Assembly (NCBI GenBank): GCA_017622505.1
Contig: JAGAQZ010000087.1
Coordinates: 1 to 41,200, forward strand
DNA from: Lachnospiraceae bacterium
GTDB lineage: Bacteria; Bacillota; Clostridia; Lachnospirales; Lachnospiraceae
Direction: 5' to 3'
DNA: 41,200 nucleotides
Shown here: positions 7,603 through 16,618 of the stretch, piece by piece
Position numbering within the stretch: the stretch's first letter is position 1
How the letters are laid out: every line of letters begins with the position of its first letter
Translations under genes and position numbers: made by a program
Notes under the pieces: generated by a model
Databases searched by the model: none
What the model saw: only the letters and a program-made list of their open reading frames with translations
Told to the model about the DNA's origin: nothing

Positions 7603-9348
7603 CTATTCTGCATATAAATCTTCGCGACGAACTTTTTCAATTTTGCCATCTTTTAAACGATATATATCATCACAATTTACGATAGTTGAAATTCTGTGTG
7701 CAATAATTAACAGCGTTTTCTTACCTTTTAAGTTTTCTATCGTTTCGATAATGGTTTTCTCTGTATCAGTATCCAAGGCGGAAGTTGCCTCATCCATGAC
7801 CAAAAAATCCGGATTATTATACAATGCTCTTGCAATTCCAATCCTTTGCTTCTGTCCTCCCGAAACTTTCATACCACGCTCACCCACCTGGGTTTGTAAA
7901 CCATTTGGAAGAGAATCAATAAATTCCTTTAATCCTGCCATTTCTACAGCATTTCTCATTTGTTCAGAATCATTGTTTTCATTTCCAAATAAAATGTTAT
8001 TTTCAATCGTATCATCCAAAATGAAAATATTTTGCGGAATATATCCTATTTTTTCAGCCCATGCTCCGGAGTATTCCTGAATAGAATATTTCTCATCAAT
8101 CATGACATCACCTTGAACCGGTTTTAAAATACCCAATATAATATCAGCCAATGTGGTTTTTCCTTCGCCGGATGCTCCAGTCAGTGCAACCGTCTTACCG
8201 CAAGGTATTTCAATATTAATATTATTTAAAATAATTTTATCCTTGTTATCAGGATAGAAGAAAATAAGATTTTTACATACGATATTTTTATCGAAAGAAA
8301 TTTCTCTTGTTTTACCACAGTTGTTTACTTGGGTAAAATCTGTATCAGCTCTTTTCAAATTCTCATACACTAAATTTAATGAAGGTTTATAATATAAAAT
8401 CGTATTAAAACATGCATTAGCATCACTGATCTTCGGAAACATTCTAAACAATGCCACCGCAAAAACTGCCAACGTTGCCAAATACTCTTCCATTCCGTTT
8501 ATATTAGTGATTTTGTATACAACCACCAAAATAATTACCATGACACAACAAGCTTCCAGGATCAAACGAGGAACCTGATTAAACATCATATATTTTTTTT
8601 GTACATTAACATACTCTAAATAATAGGATAAAAAATGATGCTGAAATACGTTTTCGCGTCCCAATATTTTTATTTCTTTAATTCCTTCAAATGCCTGTTG
8701 TAACCACTTGTGCATTTGAGCAGAACTGCTTTGTGCCATTTGACCATACGACGTAGTATATTTCTTGAAATATCCGCCAAATATACATACAACAAGTAAA
8801 ATTACTGCAAATGCAGCTATTGTCAACATCCAATCTGTCCATATTAAATAAATGCACAATATCAGCGCCAGTATCATATGCGAACAAAATTGAAGTGCGC
8901 TTTGCACCACTACGAAAAACTGAGGAATATCCATACTGATACTTTTAAATAAAAAAGCGGAATTATTATTCACAAAAAAAGAATAGGGTTGTTTCATGTA
9001 TGTTGACAGGAGTCTGCCGGCAATCCTCTGCTGATTATTATACGTATACCGATATTGCTGCCAGAACATATAAATCATAAATGCGCTTTTTAAAACATAA
9101 ATAGCAATAATAACAATTGCTAAAAATACAAGAAAATGTTCTCTTGTATCAATATGAAACAACACAGCAATTTGATGATATAGGCTTCCATCTGCATTCC
9201 AATCAGTTGACATTGTCATGTCTATAAACGGATATATAATAGAAATCCCAATCAATTCCAAAAAGGCACCGACTGTAATAATAAACAATGTCCAGATTAA
9301 TTCAATTTTTTGTTTTTTATCAAAAATATAATTTAGCTTTTTTAACAT
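7603..9348 (-). CDS. ABC-type lipid-linked oligosaccharide flippase (MsbA/PglK-like)
   Basis: A half-transporter of 581 residues. About six membrane helices occupy 15-310, followed by an ATPase domain from about 355. Walker A is GASGEGKTT (391-399), the Q-loop IPQ is at 437-439, the signature is VSGGQKQR (495-502), Walker B is FLVMDEAT (515-522), and the switch His551 lies in IAHR. The fused layout is that of exporters which flip undecaprenyl-PP-glycans, such as PglK, and no Wzx-type flippase is seen in the cluster. It would work as a homodimer in the cytoplasmic membrane. It lies between the nucleotidyltransferases and the glycosyltransferases. The ribosome site is poor (AAAGAATG). A lipid or peptide substrate cannot be excluded. 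Confidence 0.85.
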   Translation of the reverse strand: MLKKLNYIFDKKQKIELIWTLFIITVGAFLELIGISIIYPFIDMTMSTDWNADGSLYHQIAVLFHIDTREHFLVFLAIVIIAIYVLKSAFMIYMFWQQYRYTYNNQQRIAGRLLSTYMKQPYSFFVNNNSAFLFKSISMDIPQFFVVVQSALQFCSHMILALILCIYLIWTDWMLTIAAFAVILLVVCIFGGYFKKYTTSYGQMAQSSSAQMHKWLQQAFEGIKEIKILGRENVFQHHFLSYYLEYVNVQKKYMMFNQVPRLILEACCVMVIILVVVYKITNINGMEEYLATLAVFAVALFRMFPKISDANACFNTILYYKPSLNLVYENLKRADTDFTQVNNCGKTREISFDKNIVCKNLIFFYPDNKDKIILNNINIEIPCGKTVALTGASGEGKTTLADIILGILKPVQGDVMIDEKYSIQEYSGAWAEKIGYIPQNIFILDDTIENNILFGNENNDSEQMRNAVEMAGLKEFIDSLPNGLQTQVGERGMKVSGGQKQRIGIARALYNNPDFLVMDEATSALDTDTEKTIIETIENLKGKKTLLIIAHRISTIVNCDDIYRLKDGKIEKVRREDLYAE

Positions 9349-9369
9349 TCTTTTAACTTTAGCATTAAT

Positions 9370-10725
9370 CTAATCCAGAATTTCTGCCAATTTTCCTTTT
9401 ATATATTCAATCTCTTTATTTAATATATTATTCTTCTTTTGTTCCTGCATTTCGATATCTTTTTTAACATCTGAATAATACTTAACAATTTTTTCAATAA
9501 AATGATTACTGCTTTCTGTTAAATAAAAAAAAGATATTAAAGAATATAATATTTGTACTATTTTCAGACGACTTGAATCTTTTAAATAGTTTTTTCTCCT
9601 TATACTAAATTCCTGTACAATTTCCCGCGGCCATATATAACATTCTTTGGGGTTGTTTATTATTTTTTCAATATAATCCGCGATTTTAATATATGCATAT
9701 TGGTCGTCAATTTGATAATATTTTTCAACCAAATCATTTTTTTCAACATCTTTTGTTTCTGTAATAAATTCTTCTAATTTATCATAACTATCTATTTTTT
9801 TAACAGTTTTTAAAACTGTCATTTCCCTATTTTCCGATAATTTAACAGGTCTTAATATTCCACATGGTATATTCGCAACATATGCCTCTACATAAGATGT
9901 ACTGATCCAGGACAACACAAAATCAGACACAAGAATCCATTGTTTCACAGAATATTCAGAAATAACCTTAAAATTCGAATATTGCTCTTTATATCGATTC
10001 ACAAATTCAGATTTTATTTCTGACGGATGCGGACGATATATTATTGTATATCCTTTTCTTAACAAAACTTCAAACCACTCTAATATCTTTTTTTGCGAAT
10101 TGACAGATACTGAAATAAATTCCTTTGCTTCTTTTTCCCCCATTACCATTTTTAAATGCTCAAATCTATCTTCTGACAAATTAGCACTGGAAAAGGACGA
10201 TATAAATAGTATTGTTTTGTTTTGAATATCCAAACCAAATTCCTCATAAATATCATCTTTTTCTTTATAGTATTTCTTCAATTTATCTCGCAAAAAATCC
10301 AAATGCAACGCGCCCGAAACAAACAAATTTGATTCTTGAACACCACATTCCAACATTCTTTGATACGGAATCATTCCCCAACAAATATGCTTTGTATTGA
10401 TTGCTTCCTGCTTTGGATACCAAAATGCATCGTTATCATTTTCTACTCCTACAGACAAAACCTGTTCCCAGCGAAAATTTATTATATAACTTGCTTCTCC
10501 TACAATCTTATACACACCATAATACAAATCCTCATTGTAATACATATATGGGACTAAAACGGTCTTTACTTTATTGTAATATTTATTTCTCAAAAATAAG
10601 TTTACCGGAACTTGTAATAATTCACACTTTAATTTTCTTTTCTCCAACTCATGCATTAAAAGCAATATATTTTCCAGTTCTCTTTCCGGATGTTCATATA
10701 AAATTAAAACGTCAATCTTTTTCAT
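9370..10725 (-). CDS. GT-B-type surface carbohydrate protein, CDP-glycerol glycerophosphotransferase-like
   Basis: A 451-residue soluble protein. RPHPSE (231-236) and STSYVEAYVANIP (275-287) match the donor-binding region of CDP-glycerol/CDP-ribitol phosphotransferases and related surface-carbohydrate proteins, which have a GT-B fold. The N-terminal half (1-160) is a plausible acceptor Rossmann domain. The C-terminal 90 residues are Lys/Glu/Ile-rich and helical, possibly a coiled coil or membrane-association region. Base composition is visibly more AT-rich than in flanking genes, with many ATA and AAT codons, consistent with acquisition. GAGAGGAAGT precedes the ATG. It may transfer a sugar or glycerol-phosphate unit; the substrate is unknown. 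Confidence 0.65.
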   Translation of the reverse strand: MKKIDVLILYEHPERELENILLLMHELEKRKLKCELLQVPVNLFLRNKYYNKVKTVLVPYMYYNEDLYYGVYKIVGEASYIINFRWEQVLSVGVENDNDAFWYPKQEAINTKHICWGMIPYQRMLECGVQESNLFVSGALHLDFLRDKLKKYYKEKDDIYEEFGLDIQNKTILFISSFSSANLSEDRFEHLKMVMGEKEAKEFISVSVNSQKKILEWFEVLLRKGYTIIYRPHPSEIKSEFVNRYKEQYSNFKVISEYSVKQWILVSDFVLSWISTSYVEAYVANIPCGILRPVKLSENREMTVLKTVKKIDSYDKLEEFITETKDVEKNDLVEKYYQIDDQYAYIKIADYIEKIINNPKECYIWPREIVQEFSIRRKNYLKDSSRLKIVQILYSLISFFYLTESSNHFIEKIVKYYSDVKKDIEMQEQKKNNILNKEIEYIKGKLAEILD

Positions 10726-10792
10726 CTACTTCCTCTCAAGCACCTATTCAATATGCTTGCATGCTCACTAGGTCATTTTTATTTATATTTTA

Positions 10793-12013
10793 CTATAATA
10801 ATTCAGAATATAATTGAATATGTTGCTCAACAATTTCTTTCTCATCAAATCGTTTTCGAACACTTTTCGCAACAATAATATGATCCAATTGATTCTCCAT
10901 CAACCATTTTAATCCTTCGCTAAACTTCTCTGCTGACACTTCATTTACCAGGTAACCACTCTTTTTATGCTCAATAATCTCCGGAATTCCACCAATTGTA
11001 TAAGCTAATACCGGCGTGCCACAAGCAAGACTTTCGAGTACCATATATGGTAAATTATCATCGTGAGAGGGAAACATAAGAATATCCGCCAATGAATACG
11101 CACCCGACATATCATACTCATTATCAATATAACCTAAATAATAATGCTCATAATGATTTATAACTTCACATTCTTCCCATCCGCTACCAAGAATACAAAT
11201 ACGAACTTTATTCACAATATCATTATCTTGCTGATACAATAGTTGAAGAGTTTCTATAACATCTTTTGTTCCTTTGTACGAATGTTCTAAAGAATCTGCA
11301 CCAAACAATATATTAATTTTTGTATCATCTTTTTTTACATCTTGAAATCTTTTTATAATCTCTGCATCTGTTTTTCTGTAAAATATATTATAATTCGGAA
11401 TGTTACTTATTTTACATATGTCTTTTTCTTTTAGAAAACTGTTCTTGAGATTACAACTCATCCATTCACTCGGTGCAATAAATGTAATATCTTGCTCACA
11501 AAAAAGCTTCTTTTTTTTATTATAATGCCAATATGAAATATCTTTTTTCCCACCGCCTGTAATATATTTACATTGATTACAGCCTTCTTTGTACTTTTCG
11601 CAACCCTCTTTTACGCAACAACCTCCGGTAAAAATCCAACTGTCATGACAAGTCCAAACAACTTTTTTACCCAAACTCAAAATCCATTTATAATTTTCAA
11701 ATGAATAGAAGCTTTCTGTCCAATGTATATGTATGATATCAGCATTTTTTATTTCTTCTTTTTCTTTAATATTCCACTTTATTTCACTTGTAAAGAACGG
11801 ATACCCCGGTTTCATCTTTACTCTTCCGTAGATTAACCTATTCTTCAAAATCAAAATACTATTTTTAACTATGTTATAGTTCTTAGACCTTTTAGAAAAA
11901 TCCAGTTCCATTGGCAAAGATTGCACACCATATTCTTGCAATTTGCAATTCAATCGTCTTGCAGCTGCTGACGAACCGGAATTCCCTTTCGGATAAATAT
12001 GAACGATTTTCAT
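10793..12013 (-). CDS. GT4-family glycosyltransferase
   Basis: A retaining GT-B glycosyltransferase of 406 residues. The glycine/serine loop GNSGSSAAARRL (10-21) is in the N-terminal acceptor domain. The C-terminal donor domain carries LPYMVLESLACGTPVLA (320-336), with a D-x7-E form of the E-x7-E motif (Asp319, Glu327), followed by GGIPEII. A cysteine-rich stretch from residue 122 to 148 (CHDSWIFTGGCC, then CEKYKEGCNQC) resembles a metal-binding knuckle seen in a subset of GT4 enzymes that share the HDxWxFTGGC motif. AAGGAG lies 9 nt before the ATG. The gene is AT-rich like its downstream neighbour. Donor and acceptor are unknown. Confidence 0.85.
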   Translation of the reverse strand: MKIVHIYPKGNSGSSAAARRLNCKLQEYGVQSLPMELDFSKRSKNYNIVKNSILILKNRLIYGRVKMKPGYPFFTSEIKWNIKEKEEIKNADIIHIHWTESFYSFENYKWILSLGKKVVWTCHDSWIFTGGCCVKEGCEKYKEGCNQCKYITGGGKKDISYWHYNKKKKLFCEQDITFIAPSEWMSCNLKNSFLKEKDICKISNIPNYNIFYRKTDAEIIKRFQDVKKDDTKINILFGADSLEHSYKGTKDVIETLQLLYQQDNDIVNKVRICILGSGWEECEVINHYEHYYLGYIDNEYDMSGAYSLADILMFPSHDDNLPYMVLESLACGTPVLAYTIGGIPEIIEHKKSGYLVNEVSAEKFSEGLKWLMENQLDHIIVAKSVRKRFDEKEIVEQHIQLYSELL

Positions 12014-12019
12014 ATATTG

Positions 12020-12748
12020 TTACTCCTTAATTGCAAATCTTTCCCCCGTCTTTATCCAGTGGCCCACAGTTCTGATGGCATATAAAACCGGGAAATGTTC
12101 CTTTAACATACTGACTCTGTCCAAAATATTTTGTTCATTCATCATTGAATCAATACTTACGCCCAAACCATCATAATAACATAATGGCTGTTTTATGTAC
12201 TTAACACTACATTTATCTTTATACATGCGCATCATGGCATCCTGATCTGCTTCTATCTTATATTTCTCCTGAAAGCCATATTTTTTCATAACAGAAGTTT
12301 TAACATACACCGACTGATGTGCAACATGACCATCCAACAGAAATGTTTTACGATTCATTTTATCGCCGCCGATTTGCCCTTCAAATGGTCCTGAAGAATA
12401 TATAATACGTCCGTATATCACATCATACTTAAGATACTGTGCTACTGTTTCTAAGGTGTGCTCATCGCAAAAAACATCACCGGCACCAAGAAACATAACA
12501 TAATCCCCTTGTGCCAGACGCAATCCCTTGTTCATTGCATTATAGATACCGGTATCTTTCTCAGAGATATATCTGATACGAGAATCTTTCATCGTCATGT
12601 CTTCAAGAAACTCTACTGTTCCGTCTTGAGAACCACCATCTATTATCACATATTCATAATCTGTGAATTTCTGTTTCAGAACACCATCCATAGTAATCTT
12701 TAATTGTTCTAAACCATTCAATACAACGGTTATGATTGTATAGCGCAT
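12020..12748 (-). CDS. GT2-family glycosyltransferase (WcaE-like)
   Basis: A short GT-A enzyme of 242 residues. The nucleotide-binding motif is DGGSQDGT (37-44). DTGIYNAMNKG (65-75) and FLGAGD (86-91) mark the WcaE/colanic-acid-type subgroup, followed by HQSVYVK and the acceptor-site DQD in EADQDAMM. It ends soon after the catalytic domain. It closely parallels the plus-strand GT2 at 21810-22535 in motifs and length. AGGAAG precedes the ATG. It ends 6 bp before the GT4 gene starts, so the two are probably co-translated. Donor sugar unknown. Confidence 0.88.
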   Translation of the reverse strand: MRYTIITVVLNGLEQLKITMDGVLKQKFTDYEYVIIDGGSQDGTVEFLEDMTMKDSRIRYISEKDTGIYNAMNKGLRLAQGDYVMFLGAGDVFCDEHTLETVAQYLKYDVIYGRIIYSSGPFEGQIGGDKMNRKTFLLDGHVAHQSVYVKTSVMKKYGFQEKYKIEADQDAMMRMYKDKCSVKYIKQPLCYYDGLGVSIDSMMNEQNILDRVSMLKEHFPVLYAIRTVGHWIKTGERFAIKE

Positions 12749-12827
12749 AATTATTCTTCCTACCTGCTTTTACGTTTCAAGAAATAAGTCTCTTCAAGCA
12801 TTTTCAGCATTCTGTTTTTCTTTCTAC

Positions 12828-13763
12828 TTACAAATAAAGATATAAAACCCACTTTATTCGTCTAATCAGTTTAATCTTTCTGCATTTCATTAGTAGACCT
12901 ATATTTGCATCTATTGTTTCTTTTAAAACAAGTCTTATAGACTTATATTTCTCTCTGTCAAGTTTTCTTAACATTCTCTCGTAGGTCAGCGCCACAACAC
13001 ACATACCAATCTTAATATATGAATCGTACTCTTGTGGCAAAATCTCATCTCTAATAATTCTTTCATAAGTGGCAATATATTTTAACTTATCCTCAGAATC
13101 AATTAAATATTCAAATCCATTCTCGATGCTGGTGGCACTGCTACTGTGTTTACGATAAAAATATAACTTTTCGCCTGTAACATAAATCTGCCTTGCTTTG
13201 TCATAAACCTGACAACAAAAATAGGTATCTTCACAAATATGAATTTCTTCATTAAAGTAAATCCCTTTAATTATCTCCGCCTTATATATTCTTGCAAAAC
13301 AAAATCCACCGATTTCGCTTGTTAAAAATATTTTTTCATATAATAGTTCTTTACTGATATATCCTTCCGGAATTTCAGATGCAAATAATATATCACCTTG
13401 TTCATTTACATCATAATGATTGCATATTACAACGTCAGCATTATTTTCTTCTATCAGATTTCGCATACTGCAAACATATGATTCTGCATAATAATCATCG
13501 GAATCCAGAAAACAAATATACTCGCCTTCAGCCGCCTTCAACCCGACATTTCTTGCCCTTGAAACGCCACCGTTCTCTAAATGAAAACACTTAACGCGTC
13601 CGTCCTGCTTCGCATACTCATCACAAATTTCTGATGAACCGTCTGTCGAACCGTCATCAACCAATAAAACTTCAATATCGGAATACGTTTGATTTAAAAC
13701 AGAATTAATGCACTCTCGCAAATATTTGGCTGTATTATATACAGGAATAATAATGCTAACCAT
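12828..13763 (-). CDS. GT2-family glycosyltransferase
   Basis: GT-A enzyme of 311 residues with SIIIPVYN at the N-terminus, DDGSTDGS (36-43) for the nucleotide, NGGVSRARNVG and the metal-binding LDSDDY (86-91). The C-terminal third (about 215-311) is basic and hydrophobic, suggesting membrane association. The family transfers a sugar from UDP- or dTDP-sugars onto a growing lipid-linked chain. Its AGGAGC ribosome site overlaps the end of wecB, with only 4 nt between stop and start, so the pair is coupled. Specificity cannot be read from sequence. Confidence 0.88.
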   Translation of the reverse strand: MVSIIIPVYNTAKYLRECINSVLNQTYSDIEVLLVDDGSTDGSSEICDEYAKQDGRVKCFHLENGGVSRARNVGLKAAEGEYICFLDSDDYYAESYVCSMRNLIEENNADVVICNHYDVNEQGDILFASEIPEGYISKELLYEKIFLTSEIGGFCFARIYKAEIIKGIYFNEEIHICEDTYFCCQVYDKARQIYVTGEKLYFYRKHSSSATSIENGFEYLIDSEDKLKYIATYERIIRDEILPQEYDSYIKIGMCVVALTYERMLRKLDREKYKSIRLVLKETIDANIGLLMKCRKIKLIRRIKWVLYLYL

Positions 13764-13767
13764 TTTA

Positions 13768-14871
13768 CTATGCTCCTAACCATTCCATTAACACATCTGC
13801 TATTTGAATACATGCAGTTCCGTCTCCATACGGATTTTGCGCATTTGCCATCATCGTATATGCTTCATAATCATCTAACAATGTACAAAACTCATTATAT
13901 ATTGTTTCTTCTTTCGTTCCCACTAATTTTAAAGTCCCTGCATTCACACCCTCCGGGCGCTCCGTCGTATCACGCATTACCAATACCGGTTTCCCAAGTG
14001 CAGGTGCTTCTTCCTGAATACCACCCGAATCCGTTAAAATAAAATAACTTGCTTTCATAAAATTGTGAAAATCTATAACATTTAACGGCTCTATAATTTG
14101 TATCCTGTCACATTCAGCCAACTCATCGTTTGCTATAGCCCGAACCTTCGGATTCATATGAATGGGATAAATTGCTTTTATATCGGGATACTTCTCTACA
14201 GTACGTTTAATTGCCCGAAACATATTTCGCATCGGTTGACCGAGATTCTCCCGCCTATGTGCAGTAATCAGAATCAATCTGGAATCTTCTGCCCATTTAA
14301 GCATAGGATGTTTATAATTCTCGGAAAGTGTAGTTTTCAAAGCATCAATGGCTGTATTACCCGTCACATAGATATCTTCATCCCGCTTTCCTTCTTTGAG
14401 TAAATTCTGTTTTGCTTGTTTGGTAGGTGCAAAATGCAAACTGCTTAAAAGGCCTACCGCCCTACGATTCCATTCTTCCGGAAAAGGATTCTTTATATTA
14501 TCCGTGCGTAATCCCGCCTCAACATGTCCTACAGGAATACCAAGATAAAAACACTCTAATGCCACCGAGAAAGTGGTACTTGTATCACCATGAACCAACA
14601 CCATATCCGGCATCTCCGCTTTCAATATGTCTTTCATACCTTGTAAAATGCCACAAGTAATGTCTGATAAATCCTGTTGTTCTTTCATAATATTCAAATT
14701 GAATTTAGGCACAACGTGAAATATTTCCAATACCGAATCCAACATTTCCTTATGCTGCCCGGTGACACAAACAACTACTTCAAAACATTTACGCGATTGC
14801 AATTCTAACACCAACGGACACATTTTGATTGCTTCCGGTCTGGTGCCAAAGACTATCATCACTTTTTTCAT
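13768..14871 (-). CDS. wecB: UDP-N-acetylglucosamine 2-epimerase (non-hydrolysing)
   Basis: Interconverts UDP-GlcNAc and UDP-ManNAc, supplying ManNAc-type residues for surface polymers. The 367-residue protein has the family length and motifs: GTRPEAIK (9-16), VHGDTSTT (93-100), HVEAGLRT (116-123), PEEWNRR (131-137), TAHRREN (203-209) and DSGGIQEEAP (281-290). A clear AGGAAA site precedes the ATG. No WecC-type dehydrogenase is present, so ManNAc itself rather than ManNAcA is the expected product unless that gene lies elsewhere. Function is secure by family. Confidence 0.95.
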   Translation of the reverse strand: MKKVMIVFGTRPEAIKMCPLVLELQSRKCFEVVVCVTGQHKEMLDSVLEIFHVVPKFNLNIMKEQQDLSDITCGILQGMKDILKAEMPDMVLVHGDTSTTFSVALECFYLGIPVGHVEAGLRTDNIKNPFPEEWNRRAVGLLSSLHFAPTKQAKQNLLKEGKRDEDIYVTGNTAIDALKTTLSENYKHPMLKWAEDSRLILITAHRRENLGQPMRNMFRAIKRTVEKYPDIKAIYPIHMNPKVRAIANDELAECDRIQIIEPLNVIDFHNFMKASYFILTDSGGIQEEAPALGKPVLVMRDTTERPEGVNAGTLKLVGTKEETIYNEFCTLLDDYEAYTMMANAQNPYGDGTACIQIADVLMEWLGA

Positions 14872-14874
14872 ACA

Positions 14875-15606
14875 CTATTTCCTGCTTATAATATTCTTCA
14901 AATTCAATAAAAAATCCGCAACCTTTTCACCGAATAATCTCACAACAAACTGATATCTTTTATTACTTTTTCTTATATCTTCACTTAACCACGAACCCGC
15001 AAAATGATGTATTGTTTTGGTATTCTTTGTTATATTTAGTTTACGGGTTTTCCAGCTCATTGGACAGAAATAATCATTCGGGTAAAATGCAAAATCTTCA
15101 ACAACCTGCATTGTGTTATCCAAACGCAAGCCTTTGTTACTCGCCGTCTCTGTTATAATTTGGACATTTGTTGTCACATCATATGTGCCGTCTTCTAAAG
15201 TAAAATGTCTATTATTATAATATGCTAAAAGTTCTGCAAAAAAAGGATGTTTTGCCTCACTTGCCATAATCCCGGTAGGAACAGAACAATTATCTTCAAA
15301 TCCTGAAAACGCTCTGTTGCTCAAAAAATCTTCCAGTGAATCGAGCACTTCCACATCCGTATCCATATAAATTCCGCCATATTCGTACAAAACTTTTAAT
15401 CTGACATAATCTGTAACAAATGCCCATTTTTTTGCTTCATAAGCTTCCTTACAAAATACATTTTCATTAATATCAAATGTATCCTCATTCCACTCAATCA
15501 TTTCATAGTCAGGTAATTTTTGTTTCCAACTCTCTATGCACTTTAAAGCTAATTCACTTTTGGGATTTCTCCCAAACCAACAATAATGTATTTTTTTCGG
15601 TATCAT
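14875..15606 (-). CDS. GT32-like capsular glycosyltransferase (DXD protein)
   Basis: A protein of 243 residues beginning MIPKKIHYCWFG, the hallmark of the Gly_transf_sug/GT32 group found in capsule clusters. AFVTDYVRL (62-70) is followed by YGGIYMDTDVEV with the metal-binding DTD (82-84). The frame is open to a GTG at 15618, but that codon is part of the GTGAGGT ribosome site. The ATG at 15606, about 6 nt after GAGGT, is therefore preferred. It is closely packed between a GT2 gene and wecB. Acts in the cytosol on lipid-linked intermediates. The donor is unknown. Confidence 0.87.
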   Translation of the reverse strand: MIPKKIHYCWFGRNPKSELALKCIESWKQKLPDYEMIEWNEDTFDINENVFCKEAYEAKKWAFVTDYVRLKVLYEYGGIYMDTDVEVLDSLEDFLSNRAFSGFEDNCSVPTGIMASEAKHPFFAELLAYYNNRHFTLEDGTYDVTTNVQIITETASNKGLRLDNTMQVVEDFAFYPNDYFCPMSWKTRKLNITKNTKTIHHFAGSWLSEDIRKSNKRYQFVVRLFGEKVADFLLNLKNIISRK

Positions 15607-15631
15607 TTTGAACCTCACAGTTAAAATACTT

Positions 15632-16618
15632 TTACTTCAACAACAAATATCGCATCGTTTCCATCGTTCTGTAGCCCAAAATAAACAAACGATAATGAAT
15701 ACAAAACATTCTTACACTGATTTTAAATTTAGCTTCGATATAATCCGCTTTGCAATACTGCTTCTTGCATTTCTTCACAAATGCCTTGATTTCATTTAAA
15801 ATGTCTTTGTCATAGTTTCTGTTTCTGCTCATAGCTACAACGAACATAATATATTCGGTTAACACATAATTCTCGAACAACGACGTGTACTGCGGAAATT
15901 GTTCCGATAGTGCTGCACATCTTCTTTTGTAATTCTCATAAGATATTTTATGCTGATGTGAAAAGGCACTGTGCGACATGGTTCCGTCTGCTTGCAGATA
16001 GTGATACATACATCTCGCAGTCCACGCAACGGTTAACTCCTTGCAAAGTACCTTCGTAACCAAATCATAATCTTCACCAATGAAATTATCCGTAGCAAAA
16101 ACAACATCCTTAAAAACATCTTTGGCATATAACTTGTTCCAAACATATACCTTTACATCTTTACGTTGATTCAACTGTTCCAGAGCTTCCAGATTGTTGT
16201 AAACACAAATATGTTCTTCATCCTTAAACTGCGGAATACCTTTCGTTCCAAATTCAAAAACCATTCCGCAGGCAGCTATTTCGGCACCTTTTTCGATACA
16301 CAAAGTATGCAAGACCTCAAACATATCCGGATCAATCCAGTCATCAACGTCCACAAACCCAATATAACTGCCATTGGCATTCTCCACACCTGTTTTTCGC
16401 GCCTGTGGCAATCCCTGATTCTCCTTGGTGACAATCCTTATATTCTCATACTTTTGTTCATACTGCGTTGCTATCTTAAGTGTTTCATCCGTACTGCCGT
16501 CATTAACGATTAAAATTTCATAATTGTCATAGGTCTGTTGCAGAATACTGTCCAAACACTTCTGAATATATTTTTCACCATTATAAACAGGCACAATAAT
16601 CGTGATTAAATCCGACAT
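15632..16618 (-). CDS. GT2-family glycosyltransferase
   Basis: GT-A enzyme of 328 residues with ITIIVPVYNGEKY at 5-17, NDGSTDET (39-46), NQGLPQARKTG and the metal motif FVDVDDW (88-94). VWNKLYAKDVF in the middle and a GEDYDL acceptor segment are shared in form with the three GT2 enzymes at 22546-25601. The C-terminus is basic and aromatic. Its ATG directly follows the TAA of the DPM1-like gene, so the two are translationally coupled. Donor sugar unknown. Confidence 0.88.
   Translation of the reverse strand: MSDLITIIVPVYNGEKYIQKCLDSILQQTYDNYEILIVNDGSTDETLKIATQYEQKYENIRIVTKENQGLPQARKTGVENANGSYIGFVDVDDWIDPDMFEVLHTLCIEKGAEIAACGMVFEFGTKGIPQFKDEEHICVYNNLEALEQLNQRKDVKVYVWNKLYAKDVFKDVVFATDNFIGEDYDLVTKVLCKELTVAWTARCMYHYLQADGTMSHSAFSHQHKISYENYKRRCAALSEQFPQYTSLFENYVLTEYIMFVVAMSRNRNYDKDILNEIKAFVKKCKKQYCKADYIEAKFKISVRMFCIHYRLFILGYRTMETMRYLLLK

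Noticed and set aside
10726..10792. Hairpin or promoter between the GT4 and CDP-glycerol-transferase-like genes
   Set aside because: Only scattered short palindromes (GCATGC, CCTA/TAGG) and no aligned promoter boxes were visible.
15607..15618. GTG start for the GT32-like protein
   Set aside because: The GTG is part of the GTGAGGT ribosome site for the ATG at 15606, where the family's MIPKxIHYxWFG begins.
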